Below, in pieces: positions 60,798-64,000 of a stretch of 64,000 nt of DNA. Origin of the DNA: Pseudomonas haemolytica. GTDB taxonomy: Bacteria > Pseudomonadota > Gammaproteobacteria > Pseudomonadales > Pseudomonadaceae. The first letter of the stretch is position 1; each line of letters opens with the position of its first letter. The notes under the pieces are model-generated. The model did no database searches and was not told the DNA's origin. It was given only the letters and a program-made list of their open reading frames with translations. The stretch lies in NCBI RefSeq assembly GCF_009659625.1, contig NZ_VOIW01000006.1, positions 310,001-374,000 on the forward strand, written 5' to 3'. The position numbers and the translations under genes were made by a program.

Positions 60798-60800
60798 GGC

Positions 60801-61226
60801 TCAGCCCTGGCTCGGTTTGCCGGTGACCAGCCCGACCTGGGACAGCTCCAGCCGACGCAGCAAATCGAGCACCTCGATCACCTTCTGGTACTGCACCAGC
60901 GCGTCACCGCGCACGATCACCGGGAAGTCCGGGTTCTGGGCCTTCTCGATCCGCAGGCGCTCTTCCAACTCGCCGAGGGTCACCGGGTACGCATCAAGGA
61001 ACACCTGGCCGCCGTCATTGATCGAGATGGCCTTGGTCTTGGCCTCGGACAACGACACCGAGGCACTGGCCTTGGGCAGGTGAATCTGGATGCCGGACAC
61101 CTGGGCGGTAGCGGTGAGGATAAACATCACCAGCACCACCATCAGCACATCCACCAGCGGCGTGATATTGATGCTGTCGACGGCGGCATCTTCATCATCG
61201 TCGTGGGCGGCATTCACATTAGCCAT
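60801..61226 (-). CDS. exbD: ExbD/TolR-family proton-channel subunit
   Basis: A 141-residue protein with an acidic cytoplasmic N-terminus (NAAHDDDEDAAVDSINITP). One transmembrane helix, PLVDVLMVVLVMFILTATA, carries the essential membrane Asp. The periplasmic ExbD/TolR domain includes FPVIVRGDALVQYQKVIEVL. It forms the proton-driven stator with ExbB. GGAG precedes the ATG. It is 11 bases after the fused ExbB gene and directly before the TonB-like gene, so the three make a complete Ton motor. By position it is the counterpart of P. aeruginosa exbD2. Confidence 0.93.
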   Translation of the reverse strand: MANVNAAHDDDEDAAVDSINITPLVDVLMVVLVMFILTATAQVSGIQIHLPKASASVSLSEAKTKAISINDGGQVFLDAYPVTLGELEERLRIEKAQNPDFPVIVRGDALVQYQKVIEVLDLLRRLELSQVGLVTGKPSQG

Positions 61227-61237
61227 GGCGATTCTCC

Positions 61238-63037
61238 TCAGGCCGAAACCGGCGTTTGCTGGGGAAGGCGATGCGCCGCTTCACGGGACTGGCTCTCGCC
61301 GTGCATCTCCGCCAGGCGAGTAATGAACTCATCGACAAACACCCGCATGTCGGCGCTGACTTCCTTGTTGCGTGTGATCAGGCGGTTATAGCCAAACAGC
61401 GCCGGGATCGCGACGAACAGGCCCATGGCCGTGGCCAGCAACGCCGCGGCCATGCCCGGGGCGATGGCGTTGATGTTCACGTCACCGGCCATGGCCGTGC
61501 CGAGGAACACCACCATGATCCCCAGCACGGTGCCGAGCAGGCCGATGTACGGGCCGCCGGCAATAGCATTGGAGAGAGTCGAGAGCTTGGCACCCAGGGC
61601 CTGGTTTTCGCGGGTGCGCAAACCGTCCATGGAGCAGCGGATGGCTTCGATGGTGGCCGCCGAGACCGACGAGGTGTCGGCGCCCTGGGCGCGGCGCGTG
61701 CGGATCTCCTTGACCGCCACGCGGTACAGGCGCCACAGCGAGGAATGGGTCAAGCGCTCGGCCAGCACCGCGTCGTCGTAGTACATCTCCAGGCGCGTGC
61801 CGATCTGGGCGAACTCGCCGCGAAAGATCTCGTTAGCCGCACTCACGCGGCTGACCATGCGGTTCTTGCGCAGCATGATGAACCACGACTGGAACATCAT
61901 CGCCACCAGCACCAGGATGATCACCCAGGCATCCACCGGCACCGCCTTGAGCAAGAAGCCCAGGCTGCCGAAGCCGAAACCCGACTGCTCTTCGTCGACG
62001 CCATAGGCCACCAGTTTCGACTCGGCGCCCTGGGCACTGGCATCGGCCAGCAACAGCGTGGCCGGGCGCGCCACCTTGGACAGGCGCAGCTCGTCGATGG
62101 CCCCGGCGAACGGCAAGCGCGCGGTGGCCGCATCAGGCAAATCGGCGCCGATGGCCAGGGGCGAATTGAACCCGGGCAACGCCACCGCCAGGCTCGCGGT
62201 TTCGCGACCATTGACATACAGCGCGACTTTTTCGCCCTCGGCGGTGAATGCCAGGTGCTGCCACTGACCGGGGTTCAACGCTTGGGTCGAGACTGCGCGC
62301 TGGCCGTCAATCTCCACAAACGGCATACCCTGGTTAAGCCCCAGCAACAGGCTATGGCCGCCGTCGCGACGGGCCAGTAGCACTTGCTCGCCGCTGGCCT
62401 GGTCCAGGCGCAGCCAGGCGCTGAAGGTGAATGCGCCACCCGCCGCGTGTTGCAGCGACGGGCTGGCCGGCAGCATCAGCGGCTGGCCACCGAACTGCAA
62501 GGCACGGCCGATCACCCCGTCAATACTGGCGCCGGTGGCGTTCAACGCGGTATTGCCGTAGGCGGTAGTGTCCCGGGGCGGCGTGCCGTTGGCGCCGTCG
62601 AAGTGGTACAGCGCGGTGTAGCTGGGGTCAAAGGTCAGTTGGCCGTTGGCGGTGGCCGGGGCTTTCTGGTTGCCGTAGTACATCCAGATATCCTGGCGCT
62701 GGGCACCTTCGACCTTGGGCACATCGACCCAGATCAGCGCCATGCCCATCAGCGGGTCGAAGCTTTCGATCTGGTGGTTGAACACGGTCTTGTCATCGGC
62801 ACTGACAAAGCGCAGGTCGGCGCCGTCATCCTTGACGCCGTCAAAGCTGAAGTTGCCGGTGTGCAAGCGCACCAGCAGCGCGGTACGGCCCAGGGCCTGG
62901 TTGATCGCGCCACCTTGGGCGGTGGTGTCCACGGTGATCTGCTTGCGGTAGTGCCAGTCGTCCTGCCACCAGGCATGGGCGGTGGCAGGCAGCGTGAAGC
63001 CCAGGCAGATCAACAGGCTCAGAAATAGGCGTTGCAT
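61238..63037 (-). CDS. ExbB-type proton channel with exported DUF2341/LamG-like N-terminal region
   Basis: A 599-residue fusion. Signal peptide (LFLSLLICLGFTLPATAHA), then a DUF2341 region (WWQDDWHYRKQITVDTT; YYGNQKAPA, ~100-130) and a concanavalin/LamG-like region (FTFSAWLRLDQASGEQVLLA; VALYVNGRETASLAV; GAIDELRLSK, ~190-320). After residue ~365 three membrane helices of the MotA/TolQ/ExbB fold follow: VDAWVIILVLVAMMFQSWFI, IAGGPYIGLLGTVLGIMVVF and IAPGMAAALLATAMGLFVAI, with the conserved Thr and Gly positions. The extra ~340 residues are periplasmic, so a sugar- or surface-binding domain is tied to the motor. It is followed by exbD and tonB and preceded by the TpsB pore. Counterpart of P. 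aeruginosa exbB2 by position. Confidence 0.9.
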   Translation of the reverse strand: MQRLFLSLLICLGFTLPATAHAWWQDDWHYRKQITVDTTAQGGAINQALGRTALLVRLHTGNFSFDGVKDDGADLRFVSADDKTVFNHQIESFDPLMGMALIWVDVPKVEGAQRQDIWMYYGNQKAPATANGQLTFDPSYTALYHFDGANGTPPRDTTAYGNTALNATGASIDGVIGRALQFGGQPLMLPASPSLQHAAGGAFTFSAWLRLDQASGEQVLLARRDGGHSLLLGLNQGMPFVEIDGQRAVSTQALNPGQWQHLAFTAEGEKVALYVNGRETASLAVALPGFNSPLAIGADLPDAATARLPFAGAIDELRLSKVARPATLLLADASAQGAESKLVAYGVDEEQSGFGFGSLGFLLKAVPVDAWVIILVLVAMMFQSWFIMLRKNRMVSRVSAANEIFRGEFAQIGTRLEMYYDDAVLAERLTHSSLWRLYRVAVKEIRTRRAQGADTSSVSAATIEAIRCSMDGLRTRENQALGAKLSTLSNAIAGGPYIGLLGTVLGIMVVFLGTAMAGDVNINAIAPGMAAALLATAMGLFVAIPALFGYNRLITRNKEVSADMRVFVDEFITRLAEMHGESQSREAAHRLPQQTPVSA

Positions 63038-63061
63038 GGGTGAAGTCTCCGGAAGAAAAAG

Positions 63062-64000
63062 TCAGAAAGTCGCCTGCACACTGAAGTGCAGTCGCGAATC
63101 CTGTTTCTGGGTGTTCGGTCCATCGAGCAGCGGGTAGCCCCAATCCAGGCTGCCGGATAACCATTTGCTCAAACTGGCGCGGGTGCCCAGGCCGACACTG
63201 GCCAGGCTGTATTCGTCTTCCTGCTCGGGCAGCGGCTCATGCAGGCGCATGCGTGCCCCTTCGGCAAACGCGTAGAAACGCCATTCCTGTACGTAGCTGC
63301 CGAGGAACTTGGCCAGGGACGGGGTGCGCAACTCCTGGGAGAGCAACAGCCCTTCATCACTGGTGCGCTCAGCCGCGAGGTAACCGCGCACCGAGGTTGC
63401 GCCGCCGGCGGAATACTGCTCGTTGGACACCAGCGGCCCCGAGGCCAACTGGAAGCCGGCCTTGCTCGCCGACTGCCAGTCGTTGCCGAACGTGTAGAGG
63501 TAGTTCGCGTCGCCCTTGAGCACGGCGAAACTGGGGCTGGCCTTGTAGCGCTTGTACTCGAACTCGGTGGCGTCGCTGCCGTAACCAAAAAATGCACGAG
63601 TGCCGACCACCAGGTTCAAGCCGAGCCCCAGCTGGGATTGCTCCGTGTAGCGATAACCGTTGTAGCCGAAGGTCAGCGGCGCGTATTTGAGCGGCACCTG
63701 GTCGTTGCTGGCACCGAGCTTGAGTTGCTCGTCGAAGTCCTTGAAGTCGACGCCTGCGGACAACGAGTTGGCCCAACTGCCAGCGGCCGGCAGGTTGTAG
63801 ATCGCCGACACACCATAGGAATGGCCCTTGCCCAACACGTTGCTGCCGCCGATGGTGGCGATGTTGCTGTCGGACTGGTAACCGGAAAACTGCACGGTCC
63901 AGCGCTCATCCAGCGGAGCGCTGTAGGTGCCGGACCACACCTTGGCATTGCTGCTGTCCTGGGGCGCCGTGAAGTAGGTCAGGGAAACGCTGTGGCCCAG
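63062..64000 (-). CDS. TpsB/FhaC/HecB-family two-partner-secretion pore (5' end outside window)
   Basis: Partial: about 312 C-terminal residues in one frame, open to the right edge. The reading is a 16-stranded Omp85/TpsB barrel end: HSVSLTYFTAPQ, TVQFSGYQSDSN, YGVSAIYNLPAAG, the conserved GGATSVRGYLAAERTSDEG (VRGY/F motif of TpsB loop 6), a periplasmic turn, and final aromatic LHFSVQATF. POTRA domains must lie outside. TpsB proteins export large TpsA adhesins or toxins, whose gene is usually adjacent, so one is expected to the right of the window. It lies 24 bases before the fused ExbB gene, in the order of P. aeruginosa pdtB-exbB2. Confidence 0.9.
   Translation of the reverse strand: MGHSVSLTYFTAPQDSSNAKVWSGTYSAPLDERWTVQFSGYQSDSNIATIGGSNVLGKGHSYGVSAIYNLPAAGSWANSLSAGVDFKDFDEQLKLGASNDQVPLKYAPLTFGYNGYRYTEQSQLGLGLNLVVGTRAFFGYGSDATEFEYKRYKASPSFAVLKGDANYLYTFGNDWQSASKAGFQLASGPLVSNEQYSAGGATSVRGYLAAERTSDEGLLLSQELRTPSLAKFLGSYVQEWRFYAFAEGARMRLHEPLPEQEDEYSLASVGLGTRASLSKWLSGSLDWGYPLLDGPNTQKQDSRLHFSVQATF

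Overview
The window is GC-rich Pseudomonas chromosome, most probably from the P. fluorescens group. Support comes from two pyoverdine-type peptide synthetases, an mtlR/mtlE pair, a kef-type antiporter, cobF, a pdt-like exbB/exbD/tonB locus and two copies of the GGGAGGGGGCTTGCTCCC repeat (REPIN) typical of these species. No rRNA, tRNA, CRISPR array, insertion sequence or prophage was seen.

Layout. 1-16513 (minus strand) holds two collinear non-ribosomal peptide synthetases. The complete upstream one (C-A-T-E-C-A-T-C-A-T) reads as D-Ser, Lys, (formyl)hydroxyornithine. The downstream one is cut by the window start and reads Lys, (formyl)hydroxyornithine. Together they fit PvdI and PvdJ of pyoverdine side-chain synthesis, with a candidate PvdS-type promoter at 16569-16592. 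16744-20099 has a solitary HicB-like gene and a likely DUF2239-MATE-MFS operon behind a promoter carrying two TTACCCGGGTT boxes. 20174-25054 holds nicotinamidase, a REPIN, a stripped-down sorbitol/mannitol locus (smoS, mtlE, mtlR, without permeases or ATPase) and an aminoglycoside-kinase-like gene. 25156-29598 has a Tsx channel plus purine nucleoside permease behind a PurR-like operator, a 56-aa metallothionein, and a DUF606 pair divergent from a LysR gene. 29807-36019 has a Phd/VapC-type module, mntH, an alpha/beta hydrolase fused to a YaaW-like C-terminus, an AraC regulator with a divergent EamA exporter, and a toxin-first HigBA module. 36234-47621 is one giant autotransporter of about 3795 residues built of repeats. 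47951-52002 has a Kef-type K+/H+ antiporter, a small exported protein, a second REPIN, an exported esterase and cobF.

The two most system-like stretches are at the right. At 52060-54491 a translationally coupled ATPase and HNH nuclease form a Septu-like (PtuAB-like) two-gene unit. It has lower GC, sits between cobF and a histidine phosphatase gene, and is bracketed by the 9-base direct repeat ATTTTGCCA, so it looks like a small acquired anti-phage cassette. At 55247-64000 a co-directional run encodes a two-partner-secretion pore (partial), an ExbB protein with an exported DUF2341/LamG-like N-terminus, ExbD, a TonB-like protein, a porin, a coiled-coil periplasmic protein, a YbjN-domain protein, a parvulin-type isomerase and a LysR regulator. 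The gene order recalls the P. aeruginosa pdt locus (about PA0690-PA0701). It suggests a dedicated proton-driven motor serving surface secretion or outer-membrane uptake.

Functional calls rest on reading translated sequence and on memory of the families. No database search was run. Domain boundaries and adenylation codes are by-eye alignments.
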